NCBI GenBank assembly: GCA_035610835.1
Contig: CM069459.1
Coordinates: forward strand, 55,781,316-55,845,315
Direction of reading: 5' to 3'
Origin: Ophiura sarsii
Lineage: Eukaryota; Echinodermata; Ophiuroidea; Amphilepidida; Ophiuridae
DNA: 64,000 nt
Part shown: positions 11,586 to 21,966 of the stretch, one piece after another
Position numbering within the stretch: position 1 is the first letter of the stretch
How the letters are laid out: each line of letters starts with the position of its first letter
The notes under the pieces: model-generated
The model's input: only the letters and a program-made list of their open reading frames with translations
Database searches by the model: none
What the model was told of the DNA's origin: nothing
Made by a program: the position numbers and the translations under genes

Positions 11586-12738
11586 TAAGATTGACTGAAC
11601 ATTAAGAGAGTTATGTGTCTAAAACTAAAACGAAGTACAATTTTCATTTTTGCAGTTAATTTGTCAACACCTGGGATGCAATAGACGTTATTCATAATTG
11701 GCGCAATTACGTCAACAGAGGGTGTGAATTCTAACTGACTGAGCATGCTCAGAGCAATTAGTGTGTCTATAAACATTACAATCTCATACTTTTACTGCAA
11801 TGAACTGTGAACTTTTACATTTTCCTAGATAGTGCCGTTTACCAGCAAACATTTCATTACAAACTATAGTGGAATAGATAGTTTATGCATTCAAGTTTAT
11901 TTCACGAATGTAATGAGGTCAAATATTGAACAGCTCAGGAGTATAAAGACTTTTTATGATTAGTGCAACGCTCTAGAGATGAAATGTTCCATTCAACTCA
12001 GCTTCGCTTCTTTGAATGGAACATTTCATCTTTCACCGAAGTGAAAATATTCATACCATTGCACTCATAAACATTCATTATATCTATATACTAATTTTCG
12101 GTCCCTCGCCTGATTAGATAGTTCAATAATAATTTTACACTCGCGTCCCTCTTCAACTGAAAAAGCGTGGTAATTGCGCCTCTAATAGACGAGCTAATTA
12201 GATAGTTCAATGCCAGTATTTTCCCGTTTTCAGACATGCGCAGAAAGGATCACAGATGATAATCCGAAATGTTGAATTTCTTTTACTCGAGTAGCTACTG
12301 TTCGGGCACAAATTGTGGTTTTCGGAGTGAGTGATGACATATGGTGTTCACCCAAAATATTTTCATCAGGGATATAGCTACATTTCTGTATATGCGGTCG
12401 TTTGTTATTCTTAAAGATCGCATGAGTACAAGCATTTATACGTGACTAAACGTCCGACAAATAACATTATTTTACGACATTTTCTAAATGTAAATAAAAA
12501 CTCTTACACAGATCTTAAAGTGACACTTTCGCATTAGTAACATAGATGAACGCGTAGTTTGCTAACGATAAAGAAACTGTGGCGGTACCATAACAACCGT
12601 TACGATGTTGAAGCTGCGCGGCCGCGTTTATCATGGCGCGCGCGATTCGGCGCACACGTAATGACGCATACAAAGTGTATACGCGTTTGTGGCGCAAACT
12701 GCACATTGTAACGTGGCTGGGTGAAAGCAGGCAGTCCG
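11586..12738. other. No gene supported; hairpin and CpG-rich patch
   Basis: Holds a 19-bp hairpin at 11978-12030 and a CpG-rich patch at about 12590-12715 (GCGCGGCCGCG, GGCGCGCGCG). No exon with matching phase was found. Confidence 0.5.
11978..12030. repeat. Perfect 19-bp hairpin
   Basis: GATGAAATGTTCCATTCAA at 11978-11996 is inverted exactly at 12012-12030 with a 15-nt loop. Weaker pairing (TGCAA/TTGCA near 11963 and 12056) extends it into a small fold-back element. Confidence 0.9.
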
Positions 12739-12998
12739 TACACTCTTAGAAAAAAGATGCTTCAGGCTTCAGGGGTTCTTGGCTGTCCCGTATGGAACCC
12801 TTTAGAACACCTTAAAAGGTTCCATAAAGAACCATTTTAAGGTTCAAAATGGGCAAAATATGGGCAAACATTGGTCTTTAGAACCTCTAAAGGTTCTCTA
12901 CAGAACCTTTTGGGGCCTTTAAAATCAAAGAACCTTTAAACCATATATACGGGACAGCCAAGAACCCTTCTGAGGCACCCTTTTTTCTAATAGTGTAC
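12739..12998 (+). mobile_element. Mariner-type MITE (CACT.TTAGAAAAAAG ends)
   Basis: CACTCTTAGAAAAAAG and its complement ending CTAATAGTG sit between TA dinucleotides. The subterminal GGTTCTTGGCTGTCCCGTAT is also inverted. The body repeats AAAGGTTC/GAACCTTT. It is 260 bp with no ORF. TA targets and CACT ends fit Tc1/mariner non-autonomous elements. Confidence 0.8.
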
Positions 12999-13019
12999 CA
13001 TAAGCCACCTCCTCCTCTC

Positions 13020-14790
13020 CGCACTTCCCTTACTTGATAATCTGGATATAAGGGCACATGGGGCATCTGAAAACGGAACGTGTGGTACATTATCATGATT
13101 ATTAAAGAGTGTCTGGATTATTAAGGGCATCCGGGGTATCTGGATTACGGGGTTCACTATAAAACGAGTCTCAAATTACCTGGATATACTTATGCGCAGG
13201 TGGGCCACCTGCGATAACTGGATTTTAAGGGTGTACACTCAGGTAGTATCTCGGGAGGCTTTATAGAACACAGCAAACATGACAAAGGGACTACATACTA
13301 TAATACGTTAAGGCCCCACATACCTATTGGAATAATGTATTTAATGTAAATAGGCCAAACAAAACCCGGATGGCACACATTGTGCTCAAGTACAAGCGTG
13401 GAATGGTGCAAGTAATCTTGAGGGTGCACACCACTATTACAGTCCAACGCCCAGCTTCCGTCGATCGCGATCACGAATGTAGTTCCTAAATAACGGAAAG
13501 AATGGTGAATATTGACATGATATGTCATCCAAAATGATTGAATTTGGTCTATATTTATTCACTGAAGTGTACCTGAGATAATTCGAATGAAAAGAGTATA
13601 CATCTACTGTTTTATTTGAAAATATTGGCGGAGGGATACACATTGGTCACAACGGGCTACAAGGTCTAATTTCGTGTTAAAAAATACTACTCCGTATAAA
13701 GGGGGAAATATAAAAAAATGTAAACGGTCACCCCCATCTGAGTTTTTGACCCAGGTAAGATCTATGTGTGTTAATAAATATTCCAAGATTTCATTAAATG
13801 AGTCGCAAGGTAACTCAAGATATTGCCGTTTTCCCCGAGGCATCTTTCCCATAGAAACACACGTTAGCGCGTAATAGTGGTATGCACCCTTGATGATAGA
13901 CTCCGTCGACCATAAAACTAAACGACCGACTATAAAACTATAACGCTCAGAACGTAGGCCTACTGAATTACCTGGATACTGTATGTGCATGGGCAGTGGC
14001 GACACCAGCACCAAAATGTTAAAGGAGGAAAACGGGATGGCGGGGCAATAAAAGAATCAGGGGAGACATATAAAAGCTAATTTTAAGTAACTTTCAATTT
14101 TGACATTAAAATTCAACTTTTTATTATTTGGGGTACAAAATAGGTAGAGACATGCGCTGAAAGGAGGTAATAACTGGGGGTATTAAGAACACGTTGATGG
14201 AGTAGGCCTACTTGGATTTGGAACATGGGTATCTGTATTAATTAAGAGCACATTGGGCCTAGGCTCATGGCTTAAGGGCACCATGTCACTTACATTATAT
14301 CAAGGGCACTTTACATTATATCAAGAGTACCTGAATTATTTAAGGACATACTCTTGATATTTATATAAACATTTATAACGCTTTGATATTGCTCACCTCT
14401 GGCTATTGTGATATGACTTTTACTGCCCGCTATCTTTGGCACCCGCGTTTAATTTACTTGACTAGGCCTATGATAAAGTAAGGGCACCTGGGTATCTCGA
14501 GATAACGGCACACTGCAGTGGGCCTACCTTGATTATGTGGTATCCGGTGCATTATTAAGGGCACCTGGGGTAACTGGATTACGGGGGTAGGGCTTAGGCC
14601 TATGGGGTCCCTGGATATAATGGGACAAAGGGTACCCGCATTTCAGGTCTCATGGGAGGCCTACGTATGTATCTGGAAACACAAACGTAGGCCTACCTAG
14701 ATTAAGGCACATGTATACCTGGATTATCAAAAGCACCTGCGATATTCTGATTATTTAGGGCCCCGTCTGGATTATGTATGCACGTAGGAC
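13020..14790 (+). repeat. Degenerate CTGGATTA / GGGCACCTGGGGTAT interspersed satellite
   Basis: CTGGATW occurs near 13041, 13113, 13140, 13180, 13219, 13971, 14567, 14612, 14713 and 14768. It often follows AAGGGCAYCTGGGGTATC-like text. The spacing is irregular and the units diverged. A minus-strand 136-codon frame (14014-13604) lies inside, with no splice support. Confidence 0.55.
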
Positions 14791-15179
14791 ATGTTCTTGA
14801 TATTATTGTATCAAATCTTCTTACGCTTTGTTTACTTATTCCCCGTGAAATCTTCTAGCGGGTCCAGCGCGAAGCGCTGGTGCCCGCTAGTGTATAATAA
14901 TGCGCCATCAATCTAGATGAAGGATGCAAACAAAAAAGAGAACAAATTGTAGGGGAACAGAATAGGTACATGTTTGAGACATTTAATGTCAAACTACACA
15001 TTTCAGACCAATTTTAAGCTATTCTTTTAAAGGTAATTTTGACAATTTCTGCTGGAAATGAATAAGTTTACTTGAATAGATAGCTTTTAAACTATTAGTA
15101 TTATCACTCTAGTAAACAATTGTCAAATTGACATTAACCAATTTTGTCTTATCATGAACCCCTCAGTAATATATGTCAG
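14791..15179. other. No gene seen
   Basis: Includes a short palindromic block CCAGCGCGAAGCGCTGG near 14863. Confidence 0.5.
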
Positions 15180-15245
15180 CAACAAAAAAAAGAAGGAAAA
15201 TCGACCGACAGACCGATCTGACTTTGTTATTGTTGTTGCCTAATT
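15180..15245 (+). repeat. Very short family D derivative
   Basis: CAACAAAAAAAAG, CGACCGACAGACCGA and TTATTGTTGTTGCC reproduce the family D ends with almost no interior. Confidence 0.5.
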
Positions 15246-15411
15246 CCAGAATTACAAAACTTGGCAGAAAACTGAATTATTCAAGATGTGTTATTGGTGG
15301 TGTGTCATGACTAATTTATTTCCCCATGATGTAATTCAAATTGAGAAGGAGAAGTTCATCGCAAATGTGTCAATTTGCAATAAGCTGTTTAAAATGCAAT
15401 ATTTGGATTAT

Positions 15412-15477
15412 TCTGCCTGTTTCTGCTGGGCAAACTTAGCGTTTATTAGCGGTTTCTTCCCCAGCAGAAACACACTC
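15412..15477 (+). mobile_element. 66-bp micro-MITE of the 35.3-kb Harbinger-like family
   Basis: CTGTTTCTGCTGGG and CCCAGCAGAAACACACTC are inverted with AACTTAGCGTTTATTAGCGG between them. TAT flanks both sides (15409-15411 and 15478-15480). The same terminal text bounds 35321-35717. Confidence 0.65.
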
Positions 15478-15528
15478 TATAGGAAGGAAGAACTCATATG
15501 CACTGATGTGCCATGGACTCTTTAGACC

Positions 15529-15911
15529 CCGGGGGGGGGGGGGGGGGGGGGTACTCGGATTTGGTTTGGTCGGGGGTGTGCCGCTGGAGATTCAAAACCC
15601 ATACCCATTTTTAGGGGTGATTTTGGAAAAATCAGTACCCATTTTCAGGGGTTTTGCTTCATTTTAGACCAAATTTTCGCAAATTATCAGGAAAATAGAC
15701 ATAATTTTTGCAAATTTTCGCGAAAATAGACACAAATTTCGCAAAAATAGACACAAATTTCGCGAAAATAGACCCATTTGTAAAAGGTGACCCCATTATT
15801 AGGGATTTCCAGCACAAAATCATACCCCATGTTTAGGGATTTTATGCCCAAAAAGCTACCCATTAGAGCGGCACACCCCCGTATACCGTCTTGGGTGAGT
15901 ACCCCCCCGGG
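15529..15911 (+). repeat. GTACTC-ended dispersed element, copy 2
   Basis: A G run of about 21 is followed by GTACTCGGATTTGGTTTGG. The right end is GAGCGGCACACCCCCGTATA..GAGTACCCCC. The interior has tandem AATTTTCGCGAAAATAGAC units (15695-15775). Confidence 0.8.
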
Positions 15912-16654
15912 CTTTAGACAAGGGTTCCACTTTTTGTCATAAAGAAAGAGGTATGTCCAATCTTGACAAAATAAAAAAAACATTCAAAAAAATCATGTCA
16001 AATTAACTGTTCTTCAATATTTGAAAGTTTTTGATACAAATCAATAATTTGTGAAAACCCACATACACCCAAAATGGCTGTTTTGAGGCAAAAACACTCA
16101 AAGATTTGAATAAGGTTATTCTATACTCCTGATGCACATCCCATCTAAAGATAATTAAAGTTCCCCTTGACCACTCCTCCGATCCCACATGGGTGCCTTT
16201 TTACCCAAGTTCAAATAAATGCCAATTTTTTTGTGTTACAATCCCGTCACCGCTACACTCAAAACCTTCGGGTACCCATGCATGCTCACGTTTTCTTAAT
16301 ATCAAAATTACCCCTTTTCCCGCACAATCACAAATATTTGCAGCTAAAATATACAATTTTTGGGTGAAATTGTGAGGCTTTTTACAATTTTACTAAGATC
16401 TCTATTTTTTTCAACAAAAAACATAAATGCATACCCCGTGGCAAAATTAATATAATCCGAGGAAAATCTATAAAAGTGATCATGAATATTAGAATTACAG
16501 ATTAACCTTTTTCAGAATTTTACGAATTCAAAATGAAAAAAAGTATCCATGGCTCAATCCTTATTGTGACTTTGGCAAAAACTATTTGGGAAATATTTTA
16601 TGGAAGACACCTTTTTTTGTAAAGTTTTGTAAAATGGTTTGCTTGTCCATAGAT
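15912..16654. other. Probable intron; no feature
   Basis: AT-rich. The short antisense frames here have no splice signals. Confidence 0.5.
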
Positions 16655-16979
16655 GCCAAAAAAAAGTTGGGTTGGTAGGTCAGATTTTTTTGTTGATTTT
16701 TTGATTTTTGATTTTTTAAATCCTGTTTCAAGTATCAATATGAACACTCACAAATAACAATACATATGCAAAAGACAAATATCTCAATGTTAAAAAAGGT
16801 GGGGTTTCAAAACATGTTTTTCTTCCATTTTTATGATATTTATTTTTTTCACCAACTTACGAATAAAGGTGAATTTTTTTTTTTGTGGAAAAAAATGGGA
16901 AAAAAGTTAAAAACATCACGGTCAGGACTGTAGGAGACGGTCGGTCGGAAGAGGACAGGCAAACACCTTTTTTGGGGCC
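16655..16979 (+). mobile_element. Family D element, copy at 16.7 kb
   Basis: Left GCCAAAAAAAAGTTGGGTTGG, right GACGGTCGGTCGGAAGAGG..TTTTTTGGGGCC. Ends are diverged. Confidence 0.6.
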
Positions 16980-17021
16980 GTACCCAAAAGTTGCGGGAGT
17001 ACTGTGTTTACAGTTATCTAG

Positions 17022-17239
17022 TTACCCTGTTTGGCGTTGCTGTAAACCACTAATTCCAGGTATAACTCCTTCCTCCCTTGTGTCTTTTTTGCCGTTCTCT
17101 TTATCGCCACAAGGCAAAGCGCCCTCTTTGGTGTGTTTAGATTCCGTTTTTGAGGCATCTTTATGTCGTCTTCTCCTTGGTATTTTATGCTTGTCGTATC
17201 TTGAAATGTCATGGTGACTCTGTGAAAGGCTCTCACGGC
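17022..17239 (-). CDS. Exon 5 of the minus-strand host gene (basic, hydrophilic; possible stop at 17022)
   Basis: A textbook acceptor lies upstream on the minus strand: the tract TTGTTTTGTTTACC..TTATTTTCAG ends at 17240. The exon begins with two bases that complete the codon left by the exon at 33641 (phase 1). About 70 codons then stay open: HDISRYDKHKIPRRRRHKDA, then Lys/Glu-rich text ending GISGLQQRQTG. RRRRHK resembles a basic localisation or phosphoinositide-binding patch. At the 3' end, either TAA at 17024-17022 terminates the protein, or the donor GG|GTAACT (exon bottom 17026, phase 2) joins the exon at 7352. One other frame (phase 0, AVRAFHRVTM..) is also open. The exon call is firmer than the frame choice. 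Confidence 0.65.
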
Positions 17240-17340
17240 CTGAAAATAACATGGTAAACAAAACAAAAGGTTGTGATTACTTTTTTTTTAAAACAATTTT
17301 AAATTGTGATTTTCTCCACACAAAAAAAATAAAATAAAAA

Positions 17341-17470
17341 TTGGACAAAATTGAAGCTTGGATTCTCTGATCCATTTCCTTCCCAAAAATGTATACTTTT
17401 ATATGCATTTGATTTCAATAATTACAGCACTCACAAAATTCAAAAAATCAAGTCAAACAACTTCCTAGAG
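17341..17470 (+). repeat. Solo arm of fold-back family E
   Basis: TTGGATTCTCTGATCCATTT..CTTTTATATGCATTTGATTT..TTACAGCACTCACAAAATTC matches one arm of the inverted repeat at 32470-33141. Confidence 0.75.
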
Positions 17471-17480
17471 TCCCCTCTTA

Positions 17481-17982
17481 ATGCACTTATCAATTGCATC
17501 TCCCACCCTGGGGGACCCGGGGCATGGCGGGACCCGGGGCATGGCGGGGACCATGCGGGGACCGTACGCAATCGTACAAATGTACGGGGGCCATACAAAA
17601 CGTGCCCCTGCTAGCCGGGTCGTGTAGCGGGGGCGTACATCACTGAAAAATAAGGCTGTGCAGTGTAGCGGGGGCGTACGCTAGGGTACACACCCCTGCC
17701 CCTGGCAAAATCCGGGGTGTACACTTAGGTACAAAAAAAGGTATACACCGGAGCAATAGCCTGGGTGTATACACTTTGTCCCGGCTATGGGGGGCCGGGA
17801 CCGTACACCGCCGTACACTTTGTCCCGGCTACGGGGGGCCGGGACTGTAGCGGGGGACGTACACAAAATGGTGCCCTGCCCTGCGGGGAACGTACACGAC
17901 TGTACCCGGGACGTCTGGTCGGCAATTTGTACGTCCGGGCCCTAATCCCTGGGTCCCCCGGGGATGCAATTGATAAGTGCAT
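17481..17982 (+). mobile_element. GTAC-rich TIR element, complete copy
   Basis: ATGCACTTATCAATTGCA at 17481-17498 and its exact complement at 17965-17982. The body is GC-rich with repeated GGGGACCG, GTACAC and CCGGCTA blocks and internal palindromes. There is no ORF of transposase type. Target duplication is unclear: flanks are TTA and AAC. Confidence 0.85.
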
Positions 17983-18880
17983 AACAGCATATCAAAACGT
18001 TTTGAGCTCTAGGGGACCTTTATGTATGCCGACTTTAACCTGCTTTCAGGTTGTTTTTATCTGAATAATATACACCCCACTGCACAACAATGCCCAAGGA
18101 CACGACTTCAAACCTGTTTGTATTGCTATTGTCTTCTCCCAAAACCATGCTAACGTGATCAACAGCGCGTAAAAATGATAGACTTCTAAAGAGACTAGTA
18201 TCTTCTCCTGTGTTGACGGCCTAGTTACAAACATTTCCCTAAATGTTATTCTTGGTCGGCGATGGTCGTTTTTCTTATCCAATCAGATTCATTTTTACAT
18301 GAGAAGCTAGGAAATTTAATTATCTTCATCACTGACCAGATTATTAGTATGATAGACTGCCCTCACTTGTCTTTAAGACGAGAGAAGAACAAGGCGGCGT
18401 CCTCAAAAATCTCAAAATACAGTGTAAGGCGGTGTAAACGCGAGGGTTCACACAGGAAACGGTGTGTGTTTTTCCTGAAATTGGATGCAGATAAATATTG
18501 TTTACGGTTCAGATGTAATATATACGTGCTTGAAAATGAAATATTTTGAGAGAGAATATTATTAGCTTCACACTGATATCAATTACTGGGCGTTCCAAAC
18601 AATAGTTTTTTTTATTTATGACAATTTAAGTTTAAACGGGTTGAAACGGCCGCCGTTTTCGGATGTGTTTTGGTGGGTTAACAAAAGAAATTGTACAATA
18701 GAAATTTTGCGTTTAGTGGTTGATTTGAAATATCCCCAAACGTTTTCATATGAATATCTAAGTTTCAGGGCGATATGTGATTTGCCATAATCGCACTGAT
18801 CTTGGCAAAAAGTGTTGAGTTTTTTTGATACACCCTGTATTAGGTGGAAAGCCTCCCTCCAATTATATCATTATTATGTT
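17983..18880. other. No gene firmly supported
   Basis: A plus-strand frame 18262-18549 ends SKYSVRRCKREGSHRKRC..VLENEIF. It has a pyrimidine-rich AG at about 18382 that could be an acceptor and a GTAAGG at about 18424, but no partner exon. GATACACCCTGTAT near 18828 is a solitary mariner-type end motif. Confidence 0.3.
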
Positions 18881-18881
18881 T

Positions 18882-18935
18882 TGGATCCAATATTATCCAT
18901 CCCTGGATTCATCAAAACATAATAATATTCATTTT
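18882..18935. repeat. Imperfect hairpin
   Basis: ATTATTATGTTTTGGATCCA and TGGATTCATCAAAACATAAT pair across a short loop. Confidence 0.7.
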
Positions 18936-18962
18936 TTTATGTTTTCAGCTTACTTTACAACT

Positions 18963-19024
18963 TGACCTCATATGACCTTTGACCTCGATGTGTGACCTTT
19001 GACCTCACTGACATATAAAGGTCA
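18963..19024. promoter_or_regulatory. Cluster of TGACCT half-sites (nuclear-receptor DR1-like)
   Basis: Five TGACCT and one AGGTCA lie within 62 bp. TGACCTTTGACCTC occurs twice (18973 and 18993). Two TGACCT with one spacer base is the DR1 arrangement bound by HNF4/RXR-type receptors. Function is inference only, since the motif also occurs as ordinary repeat text. Confidence 0.4.
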
Positions 19025-19210
19025 CCATGTTGCAGCTTTGTACCAAGTAAGTTCATTGTTGGATTTTGTATGAAAAAGAAATGGATTCATTTCAAGTTCT
19101 GTATATAGGCGACACAAGCGGTGTCACATTTTCATGTGTGGGGATGTCCTCCCTTAAAATGATTCACAATGCTTCGCGCAAAATAGTTTCAATGTCTCAA
19201 TAATTTAAGC
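19025..19210. other. Spacer with segment duplicated near 22.4 kb
   Basis: The text just before the palindrome (TCAATAATTTAAGC) and after it (TTTGTCACACAAGATGGCTT..) recurs at about 22395-22565 without the palindrome. Confidence 0.6.
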
Positions 19211-19595
19211 TTAAAGGTATATTATGTGATCTTTCCAGGGGACGCCCTCAACATCAAAAAAAAAATTGAAAGCAGATTTTCTTGCAGATTTACATTTCTG
19301 ATCATAAATCGTACATACACAACCAAGTTACAGGGCGATACAATTCCTAATTACTTCAAAATCATGGTTTTAGAGTGAAAATAAACTGTCGGGATAACAC
19401 GACAGTTGATATTTTCACTCTAAATTCACTCTAAAACCATGATTTTGAGTTAATTAGGAATCGTATCGCTCTGTAACTTGGAATGTACGGTACGATTTAT
19501 GATCAGAAATGTAAATCTGCAAGAAAATCTACTTTCTAAAAAAAATCATGAATAGAGGGCGCTCTCTGGAAAAGATCACATAATATGCCTTTAAA
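19211..19595 (+). mobile_element. Near-perfect palindromic element (family C), copy 1
   Basis: TTAAAGGTATATTATGTGAT and its complement bound two arms of about 180 bp. Each arm holds CAGATTTACATTTCTGATCA, GGCGATACAATTCCTAATTA and TTTTAGAGTGAA, around the centre ACTGTCGG..CGACAGT. It has no coding capacity. Other copies: 22570, 28925, 43159 and 50590. Confidence 0.85.
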
Positions 19596-19950
19596 TAAGC
19601 TCAATTTGTCACACAAGATGGCTTCAGGAACGCTTTTCTGGACTAAAATAAAAATGTTTGCCTGTTTTGCGTGCATTTTTCTACATGTTTCAACATTATA
19701 CCCCAAAAAAGAGGCTTTTCCCCCCAAAATTGTTTTTCTTCTGCTGCCACTAACTAATGTTTTGTTGATGATAGGCATAACATTCTTTGAGACTTTGACT
19801 TTGGGGAAAATGACTAATTCCCAAGAGAACATAGCTGTATATCATGGGGATTTGATATGGATTGAAATGTTCCTGTGACTTCCCTCTTGATTGAATCACA
19901 GGTTTAATCAATTAGTCTACAAACATGGTATATTGGCTTACTTCCCTTTA
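19596..19950. repeat. Low-copy segment duplicated at 22.4 kb
   Basis: GTCACACAAGATGGCTT.., GGCATAACATTCTTTGA and ATTCCCAAGAGAACATA are shared with 22420-22565. Antisense frames here (about 98 codons) have no splice support. Confidence 0.6.
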
Positions 19951-20666
19951 ATGCACTTATCAATTGCAGGCCTGGCCCCTGGGGACCCGGGACATGGCGG
20001 GGACCATACAGGGATGTACAAAATGTGCCCGCTAGCCGGGGCGTGTAGCAGGGACGTACGCTAAGGGTACACAAATGTACACCCCGTGCGTAGCTACAAA
20101 TAAGCTAGATATGCGATGCACTTGGCTGAATAAGCCTAAAAACACATAGGGAATACATAGAAATGCATTCCGTTATGGTTGCAGGAAGAAATTAAGCAAC
20201 CCGTGGACTGTACCCAGGGCATACACTTTGTCCTGGGTAAGGGTGGCCGGGACTGTACACTTTGTCCTGGCCACGGGAGCCGGGACTGTTAGCAGCGGGA
20301 AGTACAGAAAATGGTGCCCCACCCTGCGGGGACCGTACACAACCGTACCCAGGACGTCACGTCGGCAATTTGTACATCTCAGCCCTAATCCCCGCCATCC
20401 ACTGGTCCCCCAGGGCCAGGGATGCAATTGATAAGTGCATCTAATCCCTGCTATCACCGGGTCCCCCGGGGCCGGGGATGCAATTGATAAGTGCATCTAT
20501 TCCCCGCTATCACCGGGTCCCCCGGGTCCGGGGATGCAATTGATAAGTGCATCTATTCCCCGCTATCACCGGGTCCCCCGGGTCCGGGGATGCAATTGAT
20601 AAGTGCATCTATTCCCCCGCTATCACCGGGTCCCCCGGGTCCGGGGATGCAATTGATAAGTGCATA
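19951..20666 (+). mobile_element. GTAC-rich TIR element with amplified right end
   Basis: The left end ATGCACTTATCAATTGCA at 19951 is intact. Text at 20085-20195 is the reverse complement of the window start. The right terminus occurs five times in tandem rather than once (see 20391-20666). Confidence 0.85.
20391..20666 (+). repeat. Tandem array of the element's terminus, period 56-58 bp
   Basis: TGCAATTGATAAGTGCAT begins at 20423, 20479, 20535, 20591 and 20649. Units are separated by CTATTCCCCGCTATCACCGG and GTCCCCCGGG text, and later units are almost identical. Confidence 0.97.
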
Positions 20667-20708
20667 ATTGCATCTGGATGTATTGGCACAAATCCATTCA
20701 TCACTTAA

Positions 20709-21556
20709 GGCCCTGTCACACTGTTGCTAACATGTGCCCAACATTTTGGAAATTTGGGTGTAATACACTTTGTGTAAATTGTCATTCGTTCGTGACATAT
20801 TTGGAGCATGTTGCATTCGTTAGCGGTTGGCTAGGGGTTTGCAGAGGTACGCTGGGACTAATGAAATATTTCGAGCAGGTGACAACATAGTGATCAATAC
20901 GCTATGTATACTTTCAGTGGCGACGCCACGGGGGGGGGGGGGGGGGGGGGCATTTGCCAACAATATTTTTCTGCTTTCCCCCACTATATGCCCCCTCAAA
21001 CATTTCAATTGAGTACTAAATTTGACCATTTTAGTGTAAAATGTCAATTTTTTTGACCAAATTAGGTGAGTGTTCATATTGATACTTGAAACGCCAAATT
21101 TTAGCATTAAACAGCTAAATTTTGAGCGCAAGCACGCATTTTCACACCAAATTAGTTAGAAATAGACCAAATTTGACAATTTTAGCATAAAATGGCAAAA
21201 AAAATTGTTCGCTTCCCGCACATCTTCTTTTCAGACATGCCCCCTAAAAAAAATTCTTGCCCCGCTTCCCCCCCCAATTATGATGCTTGCAGGCGCGTAC
21301 CGCGGCATGTGAGCCAGGGGGGGCAGAAGTATGTCGTCCCGGTAGTGGCGTAAATTTCCCGGTAAATTTTCGTAAAAGGTTGCCCCAAACACAACGTGCG
21401 AAACTTTCACACGTCGAAAGCTCAACGTATACATAGCGTATTGATCACAACGCATGTCACACGCTCAAAATGTTAACGTGACATTTACTTCAACGAACAT
21501 ACACCCTAAACGTCAGGCACACATTAGCTCTATATACGCAATAGTGTGCCAGGGCC
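20709..21556 (+). mobile_element. TIR element with TTAA flanks (GGCCCTGTCACACT ends)
   Basis: GGCCCTGTCACACT and AGTGTGCCAGGGCC are inverted and each is bordered by TTAA. Internal arms also pair: TGATCAATACGCTATGTATA near 20889 with its complement near 21428. A family H element seems to be inserted from about 20914 to 21340 (AGTGGCGACGCCACGGGG.. to ..GGTAGTGGCG). The outer element has no transposase. It could be Harbinger-like or a TTAA-target element. Confidence 0.65.
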
Positions 21557-21564
21557 TTAACTTT

Positions 21565-21966
21565 AGGCCAAATCTTTTGTTGTTGTTTGATTGTCCTCGT
21601 CCGCCCGACCCTCTTGATCATTCCGACTCAAAAACTTTTGTTGTTGATTTTTTTTTTTTTTGTTGAAATTTTTTAATTTTTAAAAAAAAAATTCATTTAA
21701 TTTTAATTTTAAAAAGTCATTTTTTTGCAAATATTATCAAAATTTTCATTTTTCATTTTTTTTTTAAGTGTTGAGAAAATAAAAATACTCATCAAAATAT
21801 TAAAGATTTTGTTCCCCGTTTTGGTTACCACAACAAGTACATCTCATTTTACTTTTGGTACCTGAAAAAGGGCAAGTGAGAAAAGAAAAAAAAACTTTTC
21901 CCGACCGACCTACCCAACTTTTAAAAGTGACCTATGGACAATCAAACAATTTGGTTTTTTTAGCCT
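21565..21966 (+). mobile_element. Family D element, copy at 21.6 kb
   Basis: AGGCCAAATCTTTTGTTGTT.. and ..CCCGACCGACCTACCC..CAATTTGGTTTTTTTAGCC. The interior is almost pure A/T. Confidence 0.6.

Noticed and set aside
12470..12720. CpG-rich patch as a promoter island
   Set aside because: Only about 130 bp, with no exon or start-site signal attached.
13604..14014. 136-codon minus-strand ORF
   Set aside because: It lies in the degenerate satellite region. No recognisable domain, acceptor or phase link to the host gene; length is within what chance gives in 64 kb.
18262..18549. 95-codon plus-strand ORF with Lys/Arg-rich end
   Set aside because: A possible acceptor at about 18382 exists but no partner exon. 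Kept only as a note.
20391..20666. CRISPR-like direct repeats
   Set aside because: Spacers are themselves repeated and the unit is a transposon end. The sequence is eukaryotic.
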